DNA from: DASSUW01 sp963759375 | GTDB lineage: Bacteria; Actinomycetota; Thermoleophilia; Solirubrobacterales; Solirubrobacteraceae | Assembly (NCBI GenBank): GCA_963759375.1 | Contig: CAVWYY010000008.1 | Location: forward strand, 186,001 to 250,000 | Reading direction: 5' to 3' | DNA: 64,000 nucleotides | Shown: positions 14,578 to 22,350 of the stretch, in pieces | How the letters are laid out: the number at the start of each line of letters is the position of its first letter | Position numbering within the stretch: the first letter of the stretch is position 1 | Notes under the pieces: model-generated | The model's input: only the letters and a program-made list of their open reading frames with translations | Database searches by the model: none | Told to the model about the DNA's origin: nothing | Translations under genes and position numbers: made by a program

Positions 14578-16296
14578 CTAGACGGTGCAGGGCGCGCCGA
14601 GCTTGTACACGAAGCGCCGGCGCGCCTCGTGGTAGCTGCGGTCCTCGCCGAAGAAGCACTCATGTGAGCGGGCGAGCTCCTCGGTCCGGTAGGCGGCGAG
14701 CGGCTTCATGCGCTCGTCGCGGTCCCTGACGCGGCGCTTGTGCTCGAGCATGCCCGGCAGGCCGGGGTCGGCCGCCAGCGTCTCGGCGAAGGCGCGCGCC
14801 TGCGCGCGGAACGCCTCGGCGCTTTCGCCGAACGCGTCGTCGAGCAGGCCGATCTCCACCGCCCGGCGCGTGCCGACGGCCTTGAACGGGGCCGCGGTCA
14901 GCCGGGCGGTCGTGTCGGCGCCGACGCGGCGCGGGAGCACGTACGTCCAGTACTCGGAGCCGTAGAGCCCGCCCATGTGGCGGTAGTACGGGTTGAGCAC
15001 GACGTCGCGGCGGGCCACGACGTGGTCGGCGGCCAGCGCGAGCGGCACGCCGCCGGCGGCGGCGTCGCCGGCGACTGCGGACACGACGATGTGCGACTCG
15101 GTCTCGATGATCTCGCGCACCAGGTCGTCGATCGCCAGCAGGTTCCACCACGACTCGGCCGCTGGGTCGTCGGACGCCTCGATGACGTTGAGGTGGATCC
15201 CGTTGGAGAAGAAGTCGCGGCCGCCCATCAGCACGATCACGCGCGTCTGCTCGCGCGAGGCGGCGTAGCGGTACGCCTCGAGCAGCCGGCGGCACTGGTC
15301 GGTGCTCATGGCGCCGTTGTAGAAGTCGAAGCTCAGGTAGCCGACGCCGTCGCGCTCGCCGTAGGCGATCTCGCGGAACGTGTTGCCGGGCGGCGGCGCT
15401 GAGTGGACCGGCGCGGGGATCTCGGGCGCTTCGACGGGCTGGCCGGCGAGGGCGAGCGCCCGGGCGGCCGGCAGCTTGAACGCGGCCGGCGACTTGAGGT
15501 GGCTGATCCACACGGCGCCGTCGACCGTGGCGCGGCAGATCGCGCCGTGGCGCTGGGCGATGATCGCCCCGGGCTCGCCGCGCAGCGCGGTCTCGCGGTG
15601 GCCGCCGAACAGGTGGAACGGCGCATCGTCGAAATGGTCGAGCACGCCGGGGTGGCCCTCGGCGGCGCGGATGCGGCGCAGGACGGTCTCGGTCGTGTCG
15701 CGCGTCCAGTCGATCGCGCGGTCGGCCTGCCGGAGCAGCGGGCGCAGGCGGCCCCGCGTGCGCGGGTCGTCGTAGTCCAGCGGCTCGGGCGTGACGTCGC
15801 CGCTCACGGCGTGCACGACGGCGTCGACCGCGGCGCGCCGCACCTCGTGGCGGTACAGGCCCGACTTGGTCGCGCCCTCCGGGACCGGGAACATGCGCGT
15901 CGCCCAGATGTCGCCTGCGTCGACCTCGTCCGCGGCCTGGAGCACAGTCACGCCCCATTCGGCGGCACCGGTCTCGATCGCCCAGTCCAGCGACGACGGG
16001 CCACGATCGCCCTGCGGGCCGGGATGGACGACCAGGCAGCGATGCCGGGCCCAGATCGACTCGGGGATGATCGCCTTGAGCATCGGGCAGACGATCAGCC
16101 CGGGCCGGTGCCTGGCCACCGCGGCCTCCATCTCGGCGCCCGAGCTCACGACCTCCACCGCAACGCGGTGGCCGAGCTCGGTCAGCGCGACCTCGACGCG
16201 CTGGCTGAGGCTGTTGTGGGCGGAGACGAGGAAGAGGATTCGCAGGCGCGGGAACGCCGAGGGCGCCGGGCCGGCAGGCTGGGGAGCGAGCTTCAT
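14578..16296 (-). CDS. hypX: HypX/HoxX-like hydrogenase maturation protein
   Basis: A 572-residue fusion protein. Residues 18-300 match the formyl-tetrahydrofolate-binding hydrolase/transferase fold, including the HypX signature HPGPQGDRGPSSLDWAI and DEVDAGDIWATRMFP. Residues about 320-500 are an enoyl-CoA hydratase/isomerase-like domain (GGRDFFSNGIHLNVIEAS). In characterised HypX the first domain makes formyl-CoA from formyl-THF and the second releases CO for the [NiFe] hydrogenase active site under air. No hydrogenase or hyp gene lies in the window, so it is an orphan here. ATG 16296 is chosen; a GTG at 16338 would add 14 unconserved residues. Confidence 0.88.
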   Translation of the reverse strand: MKLAPQPAGPAPSAFPRLRILFLVSAHNSLSQRVEVALTELGHRVAVEVVSSGAEMEAAVARHRPGLIVCPMLKAIIPESIWARHRCLVVHPGPQGDRGPSSLDWAIETGAAEWGVTVLQAADEVDAGDIWATRMFPVPEGATKSGLYRHEVRRAAVDAVVHAVSGDVTPEPLDYDDPRTRGRLRPLLRQADRAIDWTRDTTETVLRRIRAAEGHPGVLDHFDDAPFHLFGGHRETALRGEPGAIIAQRHGAICRATVDGAVWISHLKSPAAFKLPAARALALAGQPVEAPEIPAPVHSAPPPGNTFREIAYGERDGVGYLSFDFYNGAMSTDQCRRLLEAYRYAASREQTRVIVLMGGRDFFSNGIHLNVIEASDDPAAESWWNLLAIDDLVREIIETESHIVVSAVAGDAAAGGVPLALAADHVVARRDVVLNPYYRHMGGLYGSEYWTYVLPRRVGADTTARLTAAPFKAVGTRRAVEIGLLDDAFGESAEAFRAQARAFAETLAADPGLPGMLEHKRRVRDRDERMKPLAAYRTEELARSHECFFGEDRSYHEARRRFVYKLGAPCTV

Positions 16297-16394
16297 GCCC
16301 AGGACGACGCCCTGGGCCTGCGGGCTATTCCGGCGCACACCTTGCAGAGCCGCGCCCGGACGCCCTGATACGAAACTCTCAGCGAACTCTGAGC

Positions 16395-16408
16395 TTAGGG
16401 TGGCCTAA
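16395..16408 (+). promoter_or_regulatory. Iron-box-like palindrome upstream of FTR1
   Basis: TTAGGGTGGCCTAA is an inverted repeat (TTAGG/CCTAA) 9 bases upstream of the FTR1 ATG. It differs at one position from TTAGGGTGCCCTAA before the siderophore-binding gene at 31403. The half-site TTAGG/CCTAA is that of DtxR/IdeR-type iron repressors. The internal TAGGGT could be the -10 box, so repressor binding would exclude polymerase. Confidence 0.65.
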
Positions 16409-16417
16409 TTCGCGGCC

Positions 16418-17383
16418 ATGAAGCCGGGTGAGCGCATGAGCTTCTACGTGTGGGTCGGGATCGTCCTGGCCGTCGCGGTGGTGGCCGTCGTGCTCGGCTG
16501 GCACGCGCACGGCGGGCCTGTGGACCCGACGGACTCCGCCGCGCACCTGAGCCGCACGACCGCGGTGGTCGACAGCGCGGTGCTCGTCTTCCGCGAAGGG
16601 CTTGAGACGATCCTCGTGCTGGCCGCGATCACCGCCAGCTTCCTCGGCGGCAACAAGGTCTATCGCCGGCCCGTGGCGATCGGCGGCGCGATCGCGCTGG
16701 CCGCCTCGGTCGCGACGTGGTTCATCGCCGTGTGGTTCATCGGCCTGTTCGGCGACGGCGGACTCGACGTGCAGGCGGCGACCGGGATCCCGGCGATCCT
16801 CGTCCTGCTCGTGGTCATGAACTGGTTCTTCCACAAGGTCTACTGGACCGGGTGGATCTCGCACCATCACAAGCGGCGGCGCACGCTGCTGGCCGCCGGC
16901 GACGAGATCGGCATGCGGCGCATGCTGTTCGGCCTCGGCCTGCTCGGCTTCACGTCGGTCTACCGCGAGGGCTTCGAGGTCGTCGTGTTCCTGCAGAACC
17001 TGCGCGTGACGGCCGGGACGAGCGTCGTGCTCGAGGGCGTCGTGCTCGGGCTGTTGTTCACGGCCGCCGTCGGCCTGTTCACGTTTGCGCTGCACCAGCG
17101 GCTGCCGTACCGGCGGCTGCTGATCATCACCGGCGTGATGCTCGCCGTCGTGCTCGTGGTCATGGTCGGCGAGGAGGTCAACGAGATGCAGCTCGCCGGC
17201 TGGATCGGCACGACGACGATCGGCTGGCTGCACATCCCCGGCTGGGCCGGGACGTGGTTCGCGATCTTCCCGAACGTCGAGACGTTCGCCGCCCAGGGGA
17301 TCGCCCTCGTCGTGGTGCTCGGCTCCTACGCCGCGGCGACGATGTCGACGAGCTCAGCGAAGCGCCGCCGCGCGGTGTCCTGA
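16418..17383 (+). CDS. FTR1-family iron permease
   Basis: A 321-residue protein with seven predicted membrane segments. Both REXXE-type iron-binding motifs of the FTR1/EfeU family are present: FREGLETILVLAAI near residue 60 and the variant YREGFEVVVFLQNL near residue 185. It imports ferric iron, usually with a ferroxidase or EfeO/EfeB partner; none is adjacent. An iron-box-like palindrome precedes the gene, supporting repression by iron. ATG 16418 is used; ATG 16436 (MSFYVWVG) is an alternative. The 3' end overlaps the convergent aldolase gene by 58 bases. Confidence 0.9.
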   Translation: MKPGERMSFYVWVGIVLAVAVVAVVLGWHAHGGPVDPTDSAAHLSRTTAVVDSAVLVFREGLETILVLAAITASFLGGNKVYRRPVAIGGAIALAASVATWFIAVWFIGLFGDGGLDVQAATGIPAILVLLVVMNWFFHKVYWTGWISHHHKRRRTLLAAGDEIGMRRMLFGLGLLGFTSVYREGFEVVVFLQNLRVTAGTSVVLEGVVLGLLFTAAVGLFTFALHQRLPYRRLLIITGVMLAVVLVVMVGEEVNEMQLAGWIGTTTIGWLHIPGWAGTWFAIFPNVETFAAQGIALVVVLGSYAAATMSTSSAKRRRAVS

Positions 17384-18133
17384 AGGAACGCGCGGCGCTC
17401 GTCGGCCGGGAGGCCGACCGCCTCCTTCCACACCGACCGGCCGGCGATGAACCCGGCGGCCCCGCCGTCCATCGCGTCGCGCAGCTGGTCGCGGAACGCC
17501 TCGTGGTCGACGCCTGCCGACAGCACCGCCCACGGGACGCCGATGCGCGTCCGTCACCCGCCGGCAGGCCGCCGCACTGCCGGGGTACTCGAGCTTGAGC
17601 ACCTCCGCCCCGCTCTCGTCCAGCGCCACGGCGCCGTTCACGATCAGGTCCTCGCGGCGGGCGGCGAACGCCTCCGGCGATTCGTCCTCGAGCCGGTAGG
17701 TCATCAGCTCGACCACGCACGGCAGGCCGGCGCGGCGGCAGTCCGCCAGCACCTCGCGCACGAGCCGCGCCGGGTACTCGTCCTCGCGGTCGGCGCGCAT
17801 GAAGACCATGAGCTTGGCGGCGTCGGCGCCAAGCCCACGGGCGCCGTCGGCCCCGAGGTCCGGCACCATCTGCGTGCGGCGCAGCCCGTCGGCGATCTCG
17901 ACGTCGTCGGCCTCGATGCGCACGAGCAGGTCGGTCCGCACCCGGTCGCGCAGCGCGGGCAGCGACACGTCGGGGTCGAGCAGCACGGCGCTCGCGTCGG
18001 CGCCGACGGCGTCGATCAGATCGGCCTTGAAGGCGCGCTGGGCGTCGGGTCCGCTGGGGAGCCCGAGGCCTTCGAGCATGTCCTCGAGCGGCCGGCCGTG
18101 GTCGGCCGCGAGGATGGCGAACGGCGGCTTCAC
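17326..18133 (-). pseudogene. LacD-like class I aldolase, interrupted by one frameshift
   Basis: The N-terminal frame (GTG 18133 down to about 17549) encodes AILAADHGRPLEDMLEG, GADAAKLMVFMRAD and EVLKLEYPG. The last two lysine-containing strands match tagatose-1,6-bisphosphate aldolase (LacD)-type barrels. After the base at 17548 the similarity moves to another frame (WAVLSAGVDHEAF, GFIAGRSVWKEAVGLP), ending at 17326. Deleting that single base restores a 268-residue protein. It could be a sequencing error or a real mutation. The start overlaps the upstream MscS stop by 4 bases, so it is co-translated. Substrate is probably a sugar phosphate. Confidence 0.72.
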
Positions 18134-19065
18134 GACGCCACCGGGTCGCGCGGGTCGCTGCGGTGCCAGATCGTCTGCTGCGGGAACGGGATCTCGATGC
18201 CGTACTCGTCGAAGGCGACCTTCAGCCGCTCGCGCAGCATCCGGCTGACCCGGTACTGCTCGGACGGCGTGGTCTTCACGACGAGCCGGATCACGACGCC
18301 GTTGGCGCCAAGCTGCTCGACGCCCCACACCTCCGGCTCCTCGAGCACGTGCTTGTCCTCGTCCCAGACGTCGTGGGCGACCTGCTTGATGACCTCCTGG
18401 GCGCGCGCGAGGTCGGTCGCGTAGGCGACCTCGATGTCCAGCAGCGCGCGCGACCAGTGCTGGCTCATGTTGCCGACGCGGCGGATCTCGCCGTTCGGCA
18501 CGTGCCAGACCGTGCCGTCGACCGAGCGCAGGCGTGTCGTGCGCAGGCTGACGGCCTCGACGGTGCCGGTGGTCGTGCCATCGAGGCTGACGATGTCGCC
18601 GATCCCGAACTGGTCCTCGACGAGGATGAAGATCCCGGACAGGAAGTCGCGGACCAGCGACTGCGAGCCGAAGCCGAGCGCGACGCCGATGATCCCGGCG
18701 CCGGCGATCAGCGGCCCGAGCTCCACGCCCAGCTCGCCGAGGATCATCACTGCGGCGATGGCCATGATCGTGAAGCTCATGACACTCCGGAGCACACTCG
18801 CCAGCGCCTCGATCCGTTGCTCGGAGCGCAGGCTCAGCTGGCCGGTCTCCAGCAGCGCATCCGGCGTGGCGCGGCGGACGGCGCCGAGCCGCTCCTGGAT
18901 GCCGCCGTGCTGGAGGCCGCGCAACGTGCGCTTGACGGCCCGCCGCACAAGGCGGTTGACGATGAAGGCGACGACGACGATCACGAGGATCGAAACGGCC
19001 TTCCCGATCAGGTACTCATAGTCCAGATTGTGGAAGTTCAGTTCTGCGAAAGCTGTCGAAGGCAT
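18130..19065 (-). CDS. MscS-family mechanosensitive channel
   Basis: A 311-residue small-conductance channel. Three membrane helices are seen: residues 17-40, about 95-117 and the pore helix. The pore-lining helix and following beta domain show LIAGAGIIGVALGFGSQSLV, then RDFLSGIFILVEDQFGIGD, the central MscS signature. The cytoplasmic cage domain includes TVWHVPNGEIRRVGNMS. It releases solutes under hypo-osmotic shock. ATG 19065 is chosen because upstream codons run into the divergent regulator's promoter. It overlaps the aldolase gene, an unusual pairing. Confidence 0.92.
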   Translation of the reverse strand: MPSTAFAELNFHNLDYEYLIGKAVSILVIVVVAFIVNRLVRRAVKRTLRGLQHGGIQERLGAVRRATPDALLETGQLSLRSEQRIEALASVLRSVMSFTIMAIAAVMILGELGVELGPLIAGAGIIGVALGFGSQSLVRDFLSGIFILVEDQFGIGDIVSLDGTTTGTVEAVSLRTTRLRSVDGTVWHVPNGEIRRVGNMSQHWSRALLDIEVAYATDLARAQEVIKQVAHDVWDEDKHVLEEPEVWGVEQLGANGVVIRLVVKTTPSEQYRVSRMLRERLKVAFDEYGIEIPFPQQTIWHRSDPRDPVAS

Positions 19066-19090
19066 CCCCAAGACCGTAACGCGAGGGTGG

Positions 19091-19096
19091 GATGAT
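19091..19096 (+). promoter_or_regulatory. -10 box GATGAT of a probable leaderless transcript
   Basis: GATGAT (4 of 6 matches to TATAAT) stands 6 bases before GTG 19103. It would start transcription on or next to the start codon of the response regulator. Confidence 0.35.
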
Positions 19097-19102
19097 CCCG
19101 CT

Positions 19103-19747
19103 GTGCGCATCGTCGTCGCCGAAGACCAGGCGCTGTTGCGGCAGAGCCTCGTGCGGTTGCTCGAGGACGCCGGCTTCGAGGTGGTCGGGCAGGCGGCGGA
19201 CGCTCCGGACCTGCTGCGCAAGGTCGGCGCACACCGGCCGGACGTGGTCGTCGTGGACGTCCAGATGCCGCCGGACAACACGGACGACGGGCTGCGCGCG
19301 GCGCTCGAGATCCGCGCCTCGCAGCCGGGTATCGGCGTGCTCGTCCTGTCGCAGTTCGCCGAGGAGCGCTACGCGATCGACCTGATCGGGGACGACGCCG
19401 AGGGCGTCGGCTACCTGCTCAAGGACCGCGTGGCCGACCTCGAGGTGTTCGAGGAGGCCGTGCGCCGGGTCGCCGCCGGCGGCACCGTGCTGGACCCCGC
19501 GGTCGTGACCGGGATGCTCGGTCGCCGCCGCCGTGAGGATCCGCTCGAGCGACTCAGCGAACGCGAGCGGACAGTGCTCGAGCTCATGGCCGAGGGTCGG
19601 TCGAACCGCGGGATCGCCGAGGCGCTCGTCGTCACCTCGCACGCGGTCGAGAAGCACACCACGAGCATCTTCACCAAGCTCGGCATCGGCAACGCACCCG
19701 AGAGCCACCGGCGCGTGCTCGCGGTGCTGACCTTCCTACGCGGCTAG
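19103..19747 (+). CDS. NarL/FixJ-family response regulator (module A)
   Basis: A 214-residue regulator. The receiver domain has AEDQALLRQSL (acidic pocket), VVVVDVQMPP with the phospho-Asp at about residue 53, and the conserved Lys in VGYLLKDRV. The C-terminal LuxR-type HTH is RLSERERTVLELMAEGRSNR followed by GIAEALVVTSHAVEKHTTSI. GTG 19103 is chosen because VRIVVAEDQ is the family N terminus. It converges on the kinase gene with a 12-base overlap. The closest relative in this window is the regulator at 61062, which ends in the same TKLG-x-(G/S)EHRRVLAVL pattern. Likely target: the ABC transporter at 21600. Confidence 0.93.
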   Translation: MRIVVAEDQALLRQSLVRLLEDAGFEVVGQAADAPDLLRKVGAHRPDVVVVDVQMPPDNTDDGLRAALEIRASQPGIGVLVLSQFAEERYAIDLIGDDAEGVGYLLKDRVADLEVFEEAVRRVAAGGTVLDPAVVTGMLGRRRREDPLERLSERERTVLELMAEGRSNRGIAEALVVTSHAVEKHTTSIFTKLGIGNAPESHRRVLAVLTFLRG

Positions 19748-21508
19748 CGGGAAACGCGCGCGGACCACGGTCCCGCGGCCGGGCGGGCTCTCGAGCTCGA
19801 GCGTGCCGTCGACCGCGCCGACGCGGTCCTCGAGACCGCGCAGGCCACTGCCCGCGCCGACCTTGGCGCCGCCCTTCCCGTCGTCACGGATCTCGATGAT
19901 CAGGCTGCCGCCGAGCCGGCGCACCACGACGCGCGCGTGCGTGGCATCGGCGTACTTCGCCACGTTGGTGAGGGCCTCGGCGACCACGAAGTAGGCGGCC
20001 GTCTCGACGTTCGGGGGCGGTCGCTCGTCGAGCTCCACGTCGGTCTCCACGGGCACGGCCGAGCGCGAGGCGAGCGTGTCGATCGCGGCGTCGAGACCGC
20101 GCTGGGACAGGATCGCCGGATGGATGCCGGCGGCGAGCTCGCGCAGCTCCTGCACGGCTGCGCCCGCGTTCTCGAGCGCGCTGTCGACCATCGAGCGGGA
20201 CGCCTCGGGCGTGTCGTCCCAGCGGTCGCGGGCCATCCGCAGCTCGATGAGCAGCGTCACCAGCCGCTGCTGCGCGCCGTCGTGCAGGTCGCGCCCGAGC
20301 CTGCGCCGCTCCTCGTCGCCCACCTCGACGATGCGGGCTCGCGACGCCCGCAGCGCCTCCACCCGGGCACGCAGCTCGACCTCGAGGCGGCCGTTCTCGA
20401 GCGCGAGCGCGGCCGCCGCGGCGGCCGCCCGCAGCAGTTGCGGGTCCTGCCGGAGCGCCGCGTCGTGCACGAGGGCGCCGACGCGGCGGCCCTGGTGGAC
20501 CACCTCGGTCGCATCGTCGGGGACCGCCAGCGGGCGGCCGCGGCCGTCGGTGTAGCGGCCGCGCTCCGGCAGCCAGTAGGCGACGACCAGCGAGGGGTCG
20601 CCGAGGGCATCGGCGAGCACGGCCTCGACGGCGCCGCCTTCGGCGGTGAGCCGGCCGATCAGGTCGCTCACCGCCGCGCCGCGGAAGAACCGCGTGCGCG
20701 CGAGCCCGAGGAGGAACGCGGCCGGCAGCGTGGCGAAGGAGGCGACGAACACCAGCTGCGCCGCCTTCTGGACGCCGTCGCTCGTGCCCGTCTCCTGCGT
20801 GGCCGCCGAGATCAGGCCCAGCGCGAGGAACCCGGCCGCGGCAGCGGCCAGCGGCGCGTAGCCGCGGCGGTGGAACGCATCGGCGCGCCGCCAGCCGCGC
20901 ACGACGAGCGCCAGGGCCGTCAGGGCGATCGCGGCGCCGAGGATGCGTTGGACGTCGCCGGCGACGTCGGCGATCCCCTGGTGGCCCGCGACCCGGAGCA
21001 GGTTGTCGGGGCAGTCCGCGCAGTTCTCGTCGCCGGGACGATCGCCGAACAGCAGCGCCACCACCTGGGTCACGATCGCGGTGGCATATCCCGCTCCGAC
21101 CACCACGCGAGCCGCAGTGCTCTCCAGCCGCCCCGTCGGAAACGCGAGCAGCAGGTGGATGAAGATCGCGGTCGACAGCGGGTCGGCCAGCGCCGCGAGC
21201 ACGTATGGCACCGCCGCGTCGGAGATCGAGAGCACGCTGACCTCCGCGGCGATCCCGAACGCCGCCATGATCGCTCCGGTGGGGTTGTCGGGGCGCCGCA
21301 GCCACACATAGACGCCCGCGCCGACGAAGCTCCAGCCGGCGAGCACGGCCATCGGCGGCACCGCGCGGCCGCCGGGTGGCAGCCGCGTCGCGTCGGGCGT
21401 CGCCGCGAGCACCGCCACGCCGACGGCGACCGAGACGAGGCAGATGAGCGCCACGAGCGCCTCGAGGCGCCGTGCCCGGGCGGCGGGTCTGCCGAGGGTC
21501 GCGTCCAC
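19736..21508 (-). CDS. Membrane sensor histidine kinase, HisKA_3 type (module A)
   Basis: A 590-residue kinase. The N-terminal half has about eight membrane segments, with an external CADC pair (ENCADCPDNLLR). A GAF-like region (about 280-370) follows, with AYWLPERGRY. The HisKA_3 dimerisation helix is RRRLGRDLHDGAQQRLVTLL, with the phospho-His in DLHDG near residue 408. The HATPase has EALTNVAKYADATHA and GSGLRGLEDRVGAVDG. It is paralogous to the kinase at 59332. It converges on its presumed partner regulator and is divergent from the ABC ATPase gene; such pairs normally sense the substrate of the neighbouring transporter. Confidence 0.92.
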   Translation of the reverse strand: MDATLGRPAARARRLEALVALICLVSVAVGVAVLAATPDATRLPPGGRAVPPMAVLAGWSFVGAGVYVWLRRPDNPTGAIMAAFGIAAEVSVLSISDAAVPYVLAALADPLSTAIFIHLLLAFPTGRLESTAARVVVGAGYATAIVTQVVALLFGDRPGDENCADCPDNLLRVAGHQGIADVAGDVQRILGAAIALTALALVVRGWRRADAFHRRGYAPLAAAAAGFLALGLISAATQETGTSDGVQKAAQLVFVASFATLPAAFLLGLARTRFFRGAAVSDLIGRLTAEGGAVEAVLADALGDPSLVVAYWLPERGRYTDGRGRPLAVPDDATEVVHQGRRVGALVHDAALRQDPQLLRAAAAAAALALENGRLEVELRARVEALRASRARIVEVGDEERRRLGRDLHDGAQQRLVTLLIELRMARDRWDDTPEASRSMVDSALENAGAAVQELRELAAGIHPAILSQRGLDAAIDTLASRSAVPVETDVELDERPPPNVETAAYFVVAEALTNVAKYADATHARVVVRRLGGSLIIEIRDDGKGGAKVGAGSGLRGLEDRVGAVDGTLELESPPGRGTVVRARFPLAA

Positions 21509-21523
21509 CTCGTGCGCAGCCTA

Positions 21524-21547
21524 TCCGGGGGGTTGCCCTACCCCGGA
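21524..21547. promoter_or_regulatory. Inverted repeat between kinase and ABC transporter genes
   Basis: TCCGGGG (21524-21530) and CCCCGGA (21541-21547) form a perfect 7-bp inverted repeat with a 10-base spacer. It lies in the 91-base gap between the divergent kinase and ABC ATPase genes. It is a plausible binding site for the adjacent NarL-type regulator, but GC-rich palindromes arise easily here. Confidence 0.4.
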
Positions 21548-21599
21548 CCTCCGCTCGCCCGCCGCGACATCGCCGTCGCGCCACGGCAAGGTAGTTGCC

Positions 21600-22346
<747 letters not shown>

Positions 22347-22350
22347 AGCC

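Noticed and set aside
11418..14729. A 1103-codon open frame on the plus strand
   Set aside because: It runs in the wrong frame and strand through several genes with clear motifs and signal peptides, is extremely Arg/Ala/Pro-rich and has no recognisable domain. Such shadows are common in very GC-rich DNA.
16396..16410. A Fur box upstream of FTR1
   Set aside because: The AT-rich GATAATGATwATCATTATC-type pattern is absent; the TTAGG/CCTAA half-sites point to a DtxR-like protein.
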